NCBI RefSeq assembly: GCF_001693485.1
Contig: NZ_MAXC01000023.1
Span: 186,001-250,000 of the forward strand
Reading direction: 5' to 3'
Source: Bradyrhizobium sp. LMTR 3
Lineage (GTDB): Bacteria > Pseudomonadota > Alphaproteobacteria > Rhizobiales > Xanthobacteraceae
Length of the DNA: 64,000 bases
The first letter of the stretch is position 1; every line of letters begins with the position of its first letter. The translations under genes were made by a program, and so were the position numbers. A model generated the notes under the pieces. The model did no database searches. It was not told where the DNA came from and saw only the letters and a list, made by a program, of their open reading frames with translations. This document shows, piece by piece, positions 35,352 through 45,543 of the stretch.

Positions 35352-36688
35352 GCCTGCCTGCCGCCAGATCCCAGCCGCTCGGTGAATTGATCGCGCGGCT
35401 GTCTGCCTTGCATCCGAAGCGCATCGATCTCAGCCTTGACCGGATGCACCGCATGCTGGCGCGGCTCGATCATCCGGAGCGGCTGTTGCCGCCGGTGATC
35501 CATGTCGCCGGCACCAATGGCAAGGGCTCCACGATCGCTTATCTGCGCGCGATCCTGGAGGCTGCCGGTCTGCGCGTGCACGTCTACACCTCACCCTATC
35601 TGGTCAGGATCAACGAATGCTTTCGCCTGGGCGAGAAGGGCGGTGGACGGCTGGCTGATGATGCCGAGTTGCGCCGGGTGCTGGAGTATTGCGAGCAGGT
35701 CAACGCGGGCGATCCGATCACGATTTTCGAGATGGAGACCGCGGCGGCGTTCTGCCTGTTCGCGGAGCATGACGCCGATGTCGTGCTGCTGGAAACCGGG
35801 CTCGGCGGAAGACTCGACGCCACCAACGTCATCGACCGGCCGGTCGCGACCGTGATCACACCCGTCAGTATGGACCATACGGAATTTCTCGGTAACACGC
35901 TGACCGCGATCGCCGGTGAGAAGGCCGCCATCCTCAAGCGCGGTGCGCCGGTGATCTGCGCGGAGCAGGCGCCGGAGGCGATGGCGGTGATCGAGGCGCA
36001 GGCCAACCGCATGCGCGCGCCGTTATATGCTGCCGGGCAGCAATGGCATGTCGGTGTCGAGCGCGGGCGGCTGGTCTATCAGGACGAGCGCGGCCTGATG
36101 GATCTTGCGGCACCAAAGCTGTTCGGGCGGCATCAATTCGACAATGCCGGCCTTGCCATCGCCACGCTGCGTGCGATCGAGGCATTCAGGATCGGAATGG
36201 CGGCGTTCGAGGCCGGCATCGTTGGCGCAGAATGGCCGGCGCGGATGCAGCGGCTGGTCTCGGGCGCACTGGTCGATCAGGGGCCGAAGGGCTGCGAGAT
36301 CTGGCTCGATGGCGGACACAATGCGGAAGGTGGCCGCGTCGCTGCGGCCGCGCTAGGCGATCTCGAAGAGCGGGTGTCGCGGCCCCTGGTGGTGATTGCG
36401 GGCATGATGGGGAACAAGGATGCCGGCGCGTTTCTCGCCAATTTCGCAGGACTGACGCGGCACATCGTGGCGGTGCCGATTCCCGGACGCGACAATGCGA
36501 TGCCGACGGACCGGCTGGCGGATGCGGCGCGCACGCTTGGCATGCGCGTGGAAAATGCTGCAAGCGTCGAAGCCGCGCTGCACGCGCTCTCGTGTCTCGC
36601 CTACGAAGTGCCGCCGCGGATTCTGGTCACCGGCTCGCTCTATCTCGTCGGCCATGTGCTTGCCATCAACGGCACGCCGCCGGCATAG
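35348..36688 (+). CDS. folC: bifunctional folylpolyglutamate synthase / dihydrofolate synthase
   Basis: Adds glutamate to dihydropteroate and to folates, ATP-dependent, Mur-ligase fold. The 446-residue product has the P-loop HVAGTNGKGSTIAYLRA near residues 52-68, the omega loop TSPYLVRINE, and LLETGLGGRLDATNVI. The C-terminal ligase domain contains DGGHNAEG. The GTG start at 35348 overlaps accD by 4 bp. Confidence 0.96.
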   Translation: MSLPAARSQPLGELIARLSALHPKRIDLSLDRMHRMLARLDHPERLLPPVIHVAGTNGKGSTIAYLRAILEAAGLRVHVYTSPYLVRINECFRLGEKGGGRLADDAELRRVLEYCEQVNAGDPITIFEMETAAAFCLFAEHDADVVLLETGLGGRLDATNVIDRPVATVITPVSMDHTEFLGNTLTAIAGEKAAILKRGAPVICAEQAPEAMAVIEAQANRMRAPLYAAGQQWHVGVERGRLVYQDERGLMDLAAPKLFGRHQFDNAGLAIATLRAIEAFRIGMAAFEAGIVGAEWPARMQRLVSGALVDQGPKGCEIWLDGGHNAEGGRVAAAALGDLEERVSRPLVVIAGMMGNKDAGAFLANFAGLTRHIVAVPIPGRDNAMPTDRLADAARTLGMRVENAASVEAALHALSCLAYEVPPRILVTGSLYLVGHVLAINGTPPA

Positions 36689-36707
36689 TATTCCCAAAAT
36701 TAAATGA

Positions 36708-36729
36708 CCGCTGGAATCGCTTCCAGCGG
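36708..36729 (+). terminator. hairpin downstream of folC
   Basis: A perfect 9-bp stem CCGCTGGAA / TTCCAGCGG with loop TCGC, 20 bases after the folC stop; no T run. It may end the trp-accD-folC transcript. Confidence 0.5.
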
Positions 36730-36775
36730 CCGCCCGGGAAAAAATATCGATTGCTTATGAAACTAGCCAGCCCCG

Positions 36776-36789
36776 GTCTTTGCAAAGAC
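36776..36789. promoter_or_regulatory. perfect 14-bp palindrome upstream of phosphoesterase
   Basis: GTCTTTGCAAAGAC is fully self-complementary. It is flanked by direct copies of ACTAGCCA (about 36761 and 36788). A dimeric regulator site is possible. Confidence 0.35.
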
Positions 36790-36940
36790 TAGCCAAGACG
36801 CCTGAGAGCTGCGAGTCGGAACCTTCGTTCCGCAATAAGAAGTAAGGATAATGTTGCAGGCTGGCTTCACCCAAATGAGGTAGATGGCGCAAGCATCGTT
36901 CTTGCAGGGCCGTACGACAATCATCAAAGCTGGAATCCCC

Positions 36941-37681
36941 ATGCGTTTTGCCGCCATTGCCGACGTGCACGGAAATTATCTCGCGCTGGAAGCCGTGCTG
37001 GCCGACATCCGCGCGCTGGGCATCGGCGAAATCGTCAATCTCGGCGACATGGCGAGCGGACCGCTCGACGCGCGACGCACCATGGATGCGCTGATGGCGC
37101 TCGACGCCGTTCACGTACTCGGCAATCATGATCGCTATCTGATCGACCGGCCGCCGGAGAAGATGGGATCATGGGACCAGCCGGCGCACGCGCAGCTCGA
37201 AGAGCGCCATCTCGATTGGCTGCGCGCGGTGCCGAAGACGGCCGTGTTTCGCGATCGGGTCTTCCTCTGCCATGCATCGCCCGAGCATGACGAGGTCTAC
37301 TGGCTGGAAACGGTGTTGCCCGACGGCACCGTGCGGATGTCATCGCTGGATGAAATCGAGGAGCGCGCGCGGGGCATCGCGCAGTCCCTGATCCTCTGCG
37401 CGCACACCCATCTCGCCCGCTCGGTCAGGCTTCGCGATGGCCGATTGATCGTCAACCCCGGCAGCGTCGGCTCGCCCGGCTATCGCGACGTGCATCCGTT
37501 TCCGCATGTCGTCGAAGCCGGCACGCCGGATGCGCGTTACGCTATCCTCGAACTTGCCGACGGCGCCTGGCGCGTCACGTTTCGGCATGTACCATATGAT
37601 CACGAGGCGATGGCCGCGCTCGCGCAACGGAACGGTCAGGCCGAGCTCGCCAGCGCGCTAGCGACAGGATGGATCAGGTAG
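36941..37681 (+). CDS. metallophosphoesterase (YfcE/MJ0936-like)
   Basis: A 246-residue calcineurin-like phosphoesterase with dimetal motifs D-x-H in FAAIADVHGNYLAL, G-D in IVNLGDMASGP, G-N-H-D in HVLGNHDRYL and G/C-H-T-H in ILCAHTHLARSV. The group includes small phosphodiesterases. The exact substrate is unknown. The ATG at 36941 begins the first strand, making it better than an upstream ATG at 36884. Its 3' end overlaps the methyltransferase start by 13 bases, implying co-transcription. Confidence 0.88.
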   Translation: MRFAAIADVHGNYLALEAVLADIRALGIGEIVNLGDMASGPLDARRTMDALMALDAVHVLGNHDRYLIDRPPEKMGSWDQPAHAQLEERHLDWLRAVPKTAVFRDRVFLCHASPEHDEVYWLETVLPDGTVRMSSLDEIEERARGIAQSLILCAHTHLARSVRLRDGRLIVNPGSVGSPGYRDVHPFPHVVEAGTPDARYAILELADGAWRVTFRHVPYDHEAMAALAQRNGQAELASALATGWIR

Positions 37682-38400
37682 CTCCAAAACCGGCACCGGT
37701 GCAGCCGATGCATGACTACGATGCGGAATACCGCCGCCTGAAGATAACCGGTCACCGAGGCTGGGCCGGAAGCGCGCAGGAGCGGAATCTTGCGCGCATG
37801 ACCGATGCGCTCGATCGGCTCGAGCGGGAATTCCTGCCATCGCCACCGGCGAGAATTCTCGAGCTCGGCTGCGGCAACGGCATGTCGTGGTCGCTGCTGA
37901 TGGCCGGAAAGGGCTACGAGGTGCACGGCGTCGACATTTCGGAAACGGCGATCGTCTGGGCAAAAGAGCAATTCGCCGAACGCGTGCTTTGCGGTGCTTT
38001 CCGGGAAGGAGATGTTTGCGAGATGCCGTTCATTCCCGACGCGTCACTCGATATCGTGATGGACGGCAGTTGCCTGCATTGTCTGATCGAACGCGATCGA
38101 ACCCGGTGTCTTCAGGAAGTTCATCGAATCCTTCGACCCGACGGCGTCTTCGTCGTCAGCACCATGTGCGGCTTGCCGAAATCCGACGACGCTAAGGCCC
38201 GCTTTGACCCGGTCGCCAGTCAATTATTGCAGGACGGCCGTCCGTACCGAACGCTGAAGCCGCTCGCGGATATTGCGCAGGAACTGAGGGGCACAGGATT
38301 CGAAGTGCAAGATAGCTGGCTCCGCACCAATCCTTGGTGGGATCATGCGACAATGATTTGCCGGATCATTGATGGCCAGAATTCGTCCGGATCCGGATAG
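37669..38400 (+). CDS. class I SAM-dependent methyltransferase
   Basis: A 243-residue methyltransferase with motif I ILELGCGNGMSWSLL at about residue 64, the acidic residue of motif II in VHGVDISETAI, and motif IV-like LDIVMDGSCLHCLIERD. The methyl acceptor is unknown; the fold resembles the Methyltransf_11/25 group. It begins inside the end of the phosphoesterase gene, so the two may serve the same process. The C-terminus ends in a short Ser/Gly tail. Confidence 0.88.
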   Translation: MDQVAPKPAPVQPMHDYDAEYRRLKITGHRGWAGSAQERNLARMTDALDRLEREFLPSPPARILELGCGNGMSWSLLMAGKGYEVHGVDISETAIVWAKEQFAERVLCGAFREGDVCEMPFIPDASLDIVMDGSCLHCLIERDRTRCLQEVHRILRPDGVFVVSTMCGLPKSDDAKARFDPVASQLLQDGRPYRTLKPLADIAQELRGTGFEVQDSWLRTNPWWDHATMICRIIDGQNSSGSG

Positions 38401-38426
38401 GCGTTTGGCTCTGTCTCCTCAAAACA

Positions 38427-38455
38427 AAAGCGGCCGGCTAATCGCCGGCCGCTTT
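38427..38455. terminator. bidirectional terminator
   Basis: A perfect 12-bp stem AAAGCGGCCGGC / GCCGGCCGCTTT with a 5-nt loop, between the convergent methyltransferase and trxA genes. A or T runs lie on each side of the GC core, so it can serve both strands. Confidence 0.88.
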
Positions 38456-38480
38456 CATAACAACGATCGCTCGACGTCGA

Positions 38481-38801
38481 TCAAACCGCTGCAGTGATCC
38501 ACTGCTGCAGCTTCGCCTTCGGCGCGGCGCCGACCTGGCGGGAGGCCATCTCGCCGCCCTTGAAGATCATCAGGGTCGGGATCGACATCACGCCGTATTT
38601 GGAGGCCGTCTTCGGGCTCTCGTCGACGTTCAGCTTCACGATCTTGACCTTGTCGCCCATGGCGCCGGAAATCTCGTCGAGCGCGGGCGCGATCATGCGG
38701 CAGGGGCCGCACCATTCGGCCCAGAAATCGACGACCACCGGCCCGGTCGCCTTGAGCACTTCGGCTTCGAAATCGGCGTCAGAAACCTTGCCAACGGCCA
38801 T
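38481..38801 (-). CDS. trxA: thioredoxin TrxA
   Basis: Cytoplasmic disulfide reductase of 106 residues with the active site W-C-G-P-C at about residues 31-35 and cis-Pro in SIPTLMIFKGGE. Length and sequence are typical of Trx1. It lies downstream of addA on the same strand, as often in alphaproteobacteria, with a 104-base gap that could hold its own promoter. Confidence 0.97.
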   Translation of the reverse strand: MAVGKVSDADFEAEVLKATGPVVVDFWAEWCGPCRMIAPALDEISGAMGDKVKIVKLNVDESPKTASKYGVMSIPTLMIFKGGEMASRQVGAAPKAKLQQWITAAV

Positions 38802-38905
38802 GGGAATTACCTCGTTTGGTTAGAAATTAAGGGGCGCGGTCAAGAATCGCGCCCCGGGTATGATGTGGCAAACCTATGAACGCGATCCTGCCGGGTCAAG
38901 CGCGG

Positions 38906-41900
38906 TCACGCCGAGATGATGGATGCCAGCTCGGCCTCCAGCGCTGGAGCTGAAATCTCCATCAATTCAGAGGTTTCGGTCCAAAGCAGCGCCGCCCGCA
39001 CCGGGCGCTGGGGATAAAGCTTGCCGAGCACCGCCCGGTACAGCGCGAGCTGGCGGACATAGCCCCTCGGCGCTTCCTCGGCCCGGCTCGGCGGGGCGTG
39101 GTTGGTCTTGAAATCGACGATCAGGACTTCGCGCTCGGTCACCACGAGGCGGTCGATCTGCCCGGATACCAGCGCCGGCCGGTCGCCCGGCCGCTCCAGC
39201 CGCCCGACGATCGAGACTTCGGCGCGGCTTCCGGGGGCGAAAGCGTGCGCAAACCGCGCATCGGCGATCAAGGCGAGCGTACTTTCGGCCAGCACCCGCT
39301 GCTCCTCACCGGTCCAGCCATCGGCATTGCGGGCCAGATAGGCCAGCGCGGCCTCGCGGCGGCGCCCGGCGGCGACATCGGGCAGCGACTGCAGAAGCCG
39401 GTGCACCAGCGTGCCGCGCTGCAAGGCGCGGGCACGCTGCACGAGGGATTCGGCCGTCCGCACCGGATGGCTGTCGCTGTCAGCGGGGTCCGAAGGCCGC
39501 AACAGACTTTCCGGGGAAATTTCAGGCTGTGCCGGCGTCAGCAGCCAGTTGGGCAGCACGATCGACGCCGCCGGGGGTGACGCAGCAGCCGGAGCGGCCG
39601 AGGGTGCGGACTCCTCGGGCCGCGTATAGCGCTTTACCCGGCCTATGGCGGTCTCGATCTCCTGAAGCTGCAAGGCGGAGCGGTCGAGCCCCTTGGTGAT
39701 CAGATCGTACCAGGACAGCGGCCGGACACTCTTCATGTTGCCGGGCATGCAGCCGCCGACGATCAGGCGATCGGCTGCGCGCGTCATCGCGACATAGAGC
39801 AGGCGGCGGTATTCATCCTCGGTGTCGCCGATCATCGCCGCGCGGGCCGCGACGACCGCGGGCGGATCCTCGGCCTTGCGGCCGGCCCACACCACGACAC
39901 CGGGCGCATGCGGATCGGCATTGCCCAGCGGCAGGTTGATGAGCTTCAGCCGCTGCGTGTCCGAGGGTGAGGTCGTGGTGTCCACCAGGAACACGACGGA
40001 AGCTTCCAGGCCCTTGGCGCCATGCACGGTCATGACGCGGACCTCGTCGCGCGAGATCTCCATGTCCCGCTTCACTTCGAGATCGGCGGTGCGCAACCAG
40101 GCCATGAAGCCCTGCAGCGAGGCCGGCGCCTTGCGTTCATAGCTCAGCGCCAGCTCCAGAAACTCATCCAGCGCGTCGTTCGCCTCGTGCCCAAGCCGCC
40201 GCAGGATTCGTGCGCGGCCGCCATCGCCGCCGAGCAGCCAGGCATAGAACGCAAACGGCGTTTCGCTGGCAAAGCGGCGTTCGCACTGCTCGAGCCGCCA
40301 CAGCGCATCCCTCAGCCGGCCATCAGCCGCGGCGCGCGCGGTCAATGCGGCGCGCAACGATCCCTTGCGCTGCCAGGCGATCTTGAACAGGTCGTCATCG
40401 TCGAGCCCGAACAGCGGGCTCTTCAGCGCCACTGCCAGCGCCAGATCGTCCTGCGGCAGCAGCAGCGCGTCGGCCAGGTTCATCAGGTCGATGATCGCGA
40501 TGTGCTCGGTCAGCTTGAGGCGGTCCGCGCCCGCGACCGGGATGCCGGCGTGCTTCAGCGCCTGGATCACGGCGTCAAACGTGTTGCCGCGCCGGCGCAC
40601 CAAGACCAGCATGTCGCCATAGCGCAGCGGACGGCGGTCGTTCTTGCTTCCGGTCATCGCACCGCTGCCGACCAGCGCCTTGATCTCGGCCTGGATGCGC
40701 CGGGCCAGCTTCACTTCGGGGCTGGTCGCGGAGACGCCGTCGAACGGCGCGCGCCAGCCCTCGATATCCTGCCGGTCATCGGCTTCCGCCAGCTCCCAGA
40801 GATCGATCTGGCCGGGACCTGCATCGGCCAGCGCGTGATGGATCGGGTTGCCGATATCGACCGCGTGAATGCTGCGATAGATATCCTGCTCGCGGAACAC
40901 CTGATCGACCGCGTGAAGAATCTCCGGTCCGGAGCGGAACGAATAGGTGAAGGATACCGGATCGAACTTCAGCCCGGCGCCCTCGAACTTCCGCTGCAAG
41001 GCGCGGCGGCGCAGGTCGAATTCGCGCGGGGCCGCGCCCTGGAACGAAAAGATCGACTGCTTCTCGTCGCCGACCGCGAACACCGTTCGCACCACGCCGT
41101 CGCGCGCGCCGGCACCCGAAGTGAATTCGGAGATGATGTGCGCGACGATATCCCATTGCCGCGGACTGGTGTCCTGCGCCTCGTCGATCAGCACATGGTC
41201 GACGCCGCGATCGAGCTTGTAATGCACCCAGCCCGAGGAGACGCGGTCGAGCATTTCCAGCGTCTTGTCGATCAGATCGTCATAGTCGAGCAGGCCGCGC
41301 TCCTGCTTCTCACGGCGGTAGTTCGCCGCTGCAGCGGTTGCGATATATAGCAGCGCCTCTGTACGGTCGCGTGCCACCAATGCGCGGCGCCGTTCGATCA
41401 GGGGAAGAATGCGGCGGGCTTCCGTTTCGAGCAGCCGGCCAATGGCCGGATTATTGTCACAAAACTTCTTCGTCACCACCGATTTGCGCGGCGTGCGCTC
41501 GGTGTCGGTGAGGAACAGGGTGAGATACTGGTCGACCTGCGCGGCGTCGCTGAACACCAGCGCATGGCGCAGCCGCGCCGCCTGGTCCTGATCGGACTTG
41601 TTGCCGGTTTCCAGCACCAGTGCGATCTCCGGCCATCGCGCGCGCGGCAGATTCGGCCCGTCGATGATGTCGCGCTCGACGTCTTCGATGCGATCATTGG
41701 GACCGACGCCGAGTGCGGCTGAAATCTGCGCGGCGGCCGCCTGCGCGCTTCCGGCGGCATCCGTCCAGGCCATGAAATGATCGCGGCTGAGACAGGCCTC
41801 GCGCACCACGTCCTTGAAGGTGACGTCGGCAGCGCTCGCCATCGCCGTCATCAGCGCGCGCCCGGTCGCGCTGTCAGGATTGCGCGACGCCTCGAGGAAA

Positions 41901-42403
41901 ACCGCGAGATTGGCGCGCTCCATCATCTCGTTCTGGTCGCGCTCGTCGAGCACGGCAAACCGCGCCGGCACGTTGGCCTCGAACGGGAACTGCTGCAGCA
42001 GCCGCGTGCACAGCGCGTGGATGGTCTGTACCTTCAGCCCGCCCGGCGTTTCCAACGCGCAGGCGAACAGTTTGCGCGCCGATTTGCGCAGGCGTGCGCT
42101 GGGATGGGGAATGCCGGCCTCGCGGATCGCTGCATCCAGCGCGTCGTCGTCGAGCGTCACCCAATGGCCAAGCGTGGTGAACACGCGCTCCGCCATGTTG
42201 GCGGCGGCGGCCTTGGTGAAGGTGATGCAGAGGATTTTCTCCGGCGCCACGCTATCGAGCAAGAGCCGGATTACCCGCTGCACCAGCACATGCGTCTTGC
42301 CCGAACCCGCATTCGCCGAAACGAAGGCGGACGCGGCCGGATCGGACGCGCGCGCCTGCGTCGCACGAACGGCGTCGGGAATGATGCGGGCAGCCTTCAC
42401 CAT
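38906..42403 (-). CDS. addA: double-strand break repair helicase-nuclease AddA
   Basis: Large subunit of the AddAB (RexAB-type) recombination nuclease, the alphaproteobacterial counterpart of RecBCD. About 1165 residues. UvrD-type helicase motifs: Walker A in SANAGSGKTHVLVQR, motif Ia ITFTKAAAANMAERV, DEXX-box VLIDEAQDTS, motif III AVGDEKQSIFSFQGA and motif V-VI VMTVHGAKGLEASVVFLVDT with YVAMTRAADRL. The C-terminal nuclease has LIVDFKTNH and QLALYRAVL. The ATG at 42403 overlaps the addB stop by 7 bases. Confidence 0.96.
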   Translation of the reverse strand: MVKAARIIPDAVRATQARASDPAASAFVSANAGSGKTHVLVQRVIRLLLDSVAPEKILCITFTKAAAANMAERVFTTLGHWVTLDDDALDAAIREAGIPHPSARLRKSARKLFACALETPGGLKVQTIHALCTRLLQQFPFEANVPARFAVLDERDQNEMMERANLAVFLEASRNPDSATGRALMTAMASAADVTFKDVVREACLSRDHFMAWTDAAGSAQAAAAQISAALGVGPNDRIEDVERDIIDGPNLPRARWPEIALVLETGNKSDQDQAARLRHALVFSDAAQVDQYLTLFLTDTERTPRKSVVTKKFCDNNPAIGRLLETEARRILPLIERRRALVARDRTEALLYIATAAAANYRREKQERGLLDYDDLIDKTLEMLDRVSSGWVHYKLDRGVDHVLIDEAQDTSPRQWDIVAHIISEFTSGAGARDGVVRTVFAVGDEKQSIFSFQGAAPREFDLRRRALQRKFEGAGLKFDPVSFTYSFRSGPEILHAVDQVFREQDIYRSIHAVDIGNPIHHALADAGPGQIDLWELAEADDRQDIEGWRAPFDGVSATSPEVKLARRIQAEIKALVGSGAMTGSKNDRRPLRYGDMLVLVRRRGNTFDAVIQALKHAGIPVAGADRLKLTEHIAIIDLMNLADALLLPQDDLALAVALKSPLFGLDDDDLFKIAWQRKGSLRAALTARAAADGRLRDALWRLEQCERRFASETPFAFYAWLLGGDGGRARILRRLGHEANDALDEFLELALSYERKAPASLQGFMAWLRTADLEVKRDMEISRDEVRVMTVHGAKGLEASVVFLVDTTTSPSDTQRLKLINLPLGNADPHAPGVVVWAGRKAEDPPAVVAARAAMIGDTEDEYRRLLYVAMTRAADRLIVGGCMPGNMKSVRPLSWYDLITKGLDRSALQLQEIETAIGRVKRYTRPEESAPSAAPAAASPPAASIVLPNWLLTPAQPEISPESLLRPSDPADSDSHPVRTAESLVQRARALQRGTLVHRLLQSLPDVAAGRRREAALAYLARNADGWTGEEQRVLAESTLALIADARFAHAFAPGSRAEVSIVGRLERPGDRPALVSGQIDRLVVTEREVLIVDFKTNHAPPSRAEEAPRGYVRQLALYRAVLGKLYPQRPVRAALLWTETSELMEISAPALEAELASIISA

Positions 42404-45400
42404 TCCTCGATCCCCAGCCCGCCGGCCGCCGACCATTCCTTGATCCGGGCGAGATCGTCATAGGCGCCGTAGCGGTTCGACCACATCGACAGGTTCAGGG
42501 AAGTATAGGCGGTCTCCACGTTCTCGAACTTGCGGATTAGTGCCTCGAGCTGCTCACGGGCGTAATCGGCCGCTTCGTCCGGGCGCTGCGGCGTGTCGTT
42601 GTTCCTAATTTTCAGTTCCAGCGAGCGCTGTTCGCCGGGCGGATTGTTGCCGCTGAGCCTGACATAGACGAGTTCGCCGACGGATGAACCGGCATGGATA
42701 TTCTCAAACCCGCCCTCGCGCAGGATCGCGGCCTCCAGCGTCAGTTGCGGCGACAGGCCCATCCGCACCTGCTTGCCGGTCGGCGGCTGTCCGGTCTTGT
42801 AATCGAGGATCGCAAAGCTGCCGCCATGGTGCTGCTCGATCCGGTCGGCGCGCGCGGACAGCGTGAAGGTGCGCTCGTTGTCGAGCGGAATCTTGATCTC
42901 GCCCCGGATCTCGGCGGCAATCTTCTCGATGTCGTCGCGCCGCGCCTTTTCCCATTCCGCAAACCAGGCGGCGATGCGCTGAAACCGCGGCCACCACAGG
43001 GCGCGTGCCTCCGGCCGCTCCATCAGCGGGGCGAAATATTTCTCGCCGATGCCGCGCAGCGCCAGCGCGGGCTCTGGCGGAAGGGCGTCGGCGAATTCTT
43101 GCGTGAATTCGCCAAGCGCGTCATGGATCGCCGAGCCGCGGTCGGCCGCCGACAATGGCATGTCGACGGGATCGAGCGGATCGAGCCGCAAAATATACTT
43201 TGCGTAGATCGTATAGGGATCGCGCAACCAATCCTCGATCGCCGTGACCGACAGTTTTAGCGGCCGCGTCTCGACCGGCGGCTTCGGCGCGGGCTGCTCG
43301 ATCGGCTTGACCTCGTCGGGCTGATCCAGTTCGGCGGCGAAGCGGACGTAATTTTCTCCGGCCCCTTTGGCTTCCTCCCAGCGCGCTCCGCCGGCCACCG
43401 CCTCCAGGCGGTGCAGGAAGCGCGAGGCAACCGCCGGCGCGCCGCCGACTTTGGCCGAATGGGTGAGAATCACACCCGGCGTGCCCAGCAATTGCGCGAA
43501 GTCGTGCGCGGATAGGCCGATGCGCCGCTCCGGCAGATCGAGGCCGAGTTCATGGCGCATCGGCCGGCTCAGCCACGGATCGACCCGCGGCGCCGGCGGC
43601 CACACGCCTTCGACCAGCCCGCCGAGAATAACGCGGTCGGATTCGGTCAGCCGCGCTTCGAGCTGGCCGTAGATCTGGAGCTGCGCGTTGGCGGATTCCG
43701 GACGCCGCACCATGCGGTCGGCATAGGCGGTCTGGAACACATCGGGGTAGTCGCCGAGCTGAACCATCAGGCCGCTCGGCTTTTGCTCGGCCAGCAGGTC
43801 GTCGAACGCCGCTGACAATGCCGAGCCCTGCGCCTCCTCGAAGACGACCGCAATTCCGTTTTGATCCGAAGACAGCGCGATCAGCGTTTCACGATGGCGC
43901 AGCGCCAGTCCGGCGAAATCGTACGGCTTCGATGAGCCCATGATTTCCAGCGGCGACAGCGCCTTCTGCAACGCCGCGATCAGCGCCTGGGCCTGGTCGA
44001 GTTCGTCATCCCTTAGTTTCGCGCGTGGCTCCGAGGCATGAAGCGAGGAGGTTTCCTTGCGCCGGAGTTTTCCGAGCTCGACGCGGAAACGATCGAAGTC
44101 GCGCGCCAGGCCGGCCGTTCCTGCCTGCGGCCGGGTGCCGCGCAGCAGCGCCAGTTCAAGGCTCTCGATGGCATGCTTGAATGCGCCGGATGCGCGGCCA
44201 AGCCGAAACAGCGGATGCTTCAGCAGCGCCAGCAACGTCGGCGGCTCCAGCCCCTGGGCGGCTGCTTCTGCGGCGAGGCGGGCAAAGACGCCGCGCGGCG
44301 TATCCATCAGCGCGTCGCCGCCGGAATCGTCGAATTCGAGATTCCAGCGCCTCAACGCCGCCATCACCCGCCGTGCCAGCGCGCGATCCGGCGTCACCAG
44401 CGCGGCTGATTTGCCGAGGTGCCGCGCCTCACGCATCGCCACCGCAATCGCCAGCGCTTCCATCTCCGAATTGGGGGCTTCGACAACGGCTAGATTCGCC
44501 ATGCCGGCTGCGATCCTGGCAGACACCTCCGGCTGTGCCAGCCGGTCATGCCATTGCTCGGTCGCCGTCGACGGGCGCATCGTCTCCGATACCAGCACTT
44601 CTCGGCCCTGCTGTGCCGGCGTGCCGAGAATTTCGACGTCGCTTCGCTTGATGCCAAAGCGATCCAGCAATCCATGCATCGCGAATTGCGGGTGATTCGA
44701 GGAGGGCTGCGTGGTGAACTTGCCCTGCGCGTCCCTGACGCCGCCAATCGTCTGCCAGGCTTCCTCGTCGAGATCGGTGTCGAGCCCCGGCAGCACCACC
44801 GCCCCCTGCTTCAGATGGGCTACGGCAGTGAGGAATTTCGCGGTTGCCGGCATCGAACCGGTCGAACCTGCCGCGACCACCGGCCCCTCATGATGTGCGG
44901 TCAGGCGCGCGGCCTCCGCCTCAATCAGGCGGTCGCGCCGCTCCGCAGGTTCGATCCGGCCGATTTCCTTTAAGTGCTCCGGCCATGCCTTGCGCGCGAT
45001 GCGCAGGAATTCCAGCGAGTGCTGCCAATATTTGTCGAACTGGTCGGGCACCAGCCTGTCGAGCGCTTCCCAGGCGACGCCGCGCGTCACCATGTCGTCC
45101 ATCAGCCGCGCCAGGTCGCCGGCCAGGGCCAGCGTCGAGGCCGGGCCGCCGACCACGAGCGGCGCCGACACCGGGCTCTTCGCCCATGCCGCAACCAGAT
45201 GCGCCAGCGTCAAGCGACGTTCCAGTTCACCAAGTTTAGGCGGAACGTCGAGCGGCGCGACGCCGCTGAATTGTTCGGAACCTTCAGCAAACGCCAGCTC
45301 GTCCTCGTCGATGTCGCCGAGGGCTACGATGCGCGGCAGGATCGCGGCATCGGTCTTCAGCTCATCAAGAAAAATTTCCCGCGCCAGCCGCCCGGCGCGC

Positions 45401-45543
45401 CGGGTCGGCAAATAGAGCGTTGCCGTTGCGAGATTCAGCGGATCCTTTCGCGCCTCGAATCCCTCGACCAGCCGGCCGTCGACCAGCGCCGCGATGACGG
45501 TGCGCAGGAACGGTGCGGAGACGGGAACGCTGAAAACGCGCAT
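42397..45543 (-). CDS. addB: double-strand break repair protein AddB
   Basis: Partner of AddA, 1048 residues. An inactivated helicase-like N-terminal and central part (LYLPTRRAGRLAREIFLDEL, LARLMDDMVTRG) precedes a C-terminal RecB-type nuclease domain (about 830-1000) with the metal motif AILDYKTGQPPTGKQ and QLTLEAAIL. The Fe-S cysteines of the B. subtilis AddB nuclease are not evident, as expected for the alphaproteobacterial type. Transcribed with addA by overlap; murU lies upstream, separated by a palindromic repeat. Confidence 0.95.
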   Translation of the reverse strand: MRVFSVPVSAPFLRTVIAALVDGRLVEGFEARKDPLNLATATLYLPTRRAGRLAREIFLDELKTDAAILPRIVALGDIDEDELAFAEGSEQFSGVAPLDVPPKLGELERRLTLAHLVAAWAKSPVSAPLVVGGPASTLALAGDLARLMDDMVTRGVAWEALDRLVPDQFDKYWQHSLEFLRIARKAWPEHLKEIGRIEPAERRDRLIEAEAARLTAHHEGPVVAAGSTGSMPATAKFLTAVAHLKQGAVVLPGLDTDLDEEAWQTIGGVRDAQGKFTTQPSSNHPQFAMHGLLDRFGIKRSDVEILGTPAQQGREVLVSETMRPSTATEQWHDRLAQPEVSARIAAGMANLAVVEAPNSEMEALAIAVAMREARHLGKSAALVTPDRALARRVMAALRRWNLEFDDSGGDALMDTPRGVFARLAAEAAAQGLEPPTLLALLKHPLFRLGRASGAFKHAIESLELALLRGTRPQAGTAGLARDFDRFRVELGKLRRKETSSLHASEPRAKLRDDELDQAQALIAALQKALSPLEIMGSSKPYDFAGLALRHRETLIALSSDQNGIAVVFEEAQGSALSAAFDDLLAEQKPSGLMVQLGDYPDVFQTAYADRMVRRPESANAQLQIYGQLEARLTESDRVILGGLVEGVWPPAPRVDPWLSRPMRHELGLDLPERRIGLSAHDFAQLLGTPGVILTHSAKVGGAPAVASRFLHRLEAVAGGARWEEAKGAGENYVRFAAELDQPDEVKPIEQPAPKPPVETRPLKLSVTAIEDWLRDPYTIYAKYILRLDPLDPVDMPLSAADRGSAIHDALGEFTQEFADALPPEPALALRGIGEKYFAPLMERPEARALWWPRFQRIAAWFAEWEKARRDDIEKIAAEIRGEIKIPLDNERTFTLSARADRIEQHHGGSFAILDYKTGQPPTGKQVRMGLSPQLTLEAAILREGGFENIHAGSSVGELVYVRLSGNNPPGEQRSLELKIRNNDTPQRPDEAADYAREQLEALIRKFENVETAYTSLNLSMWSNRYGAYDDLARIKEWSAAGGLGIEEW

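Noticed and set aside
39102..41350. Several long plus-strand frames opposite addA
   Set aside because: Antisense shadows caused by high GC; Arg/Gln/His-rich and without motifs or ribosome binding sites.
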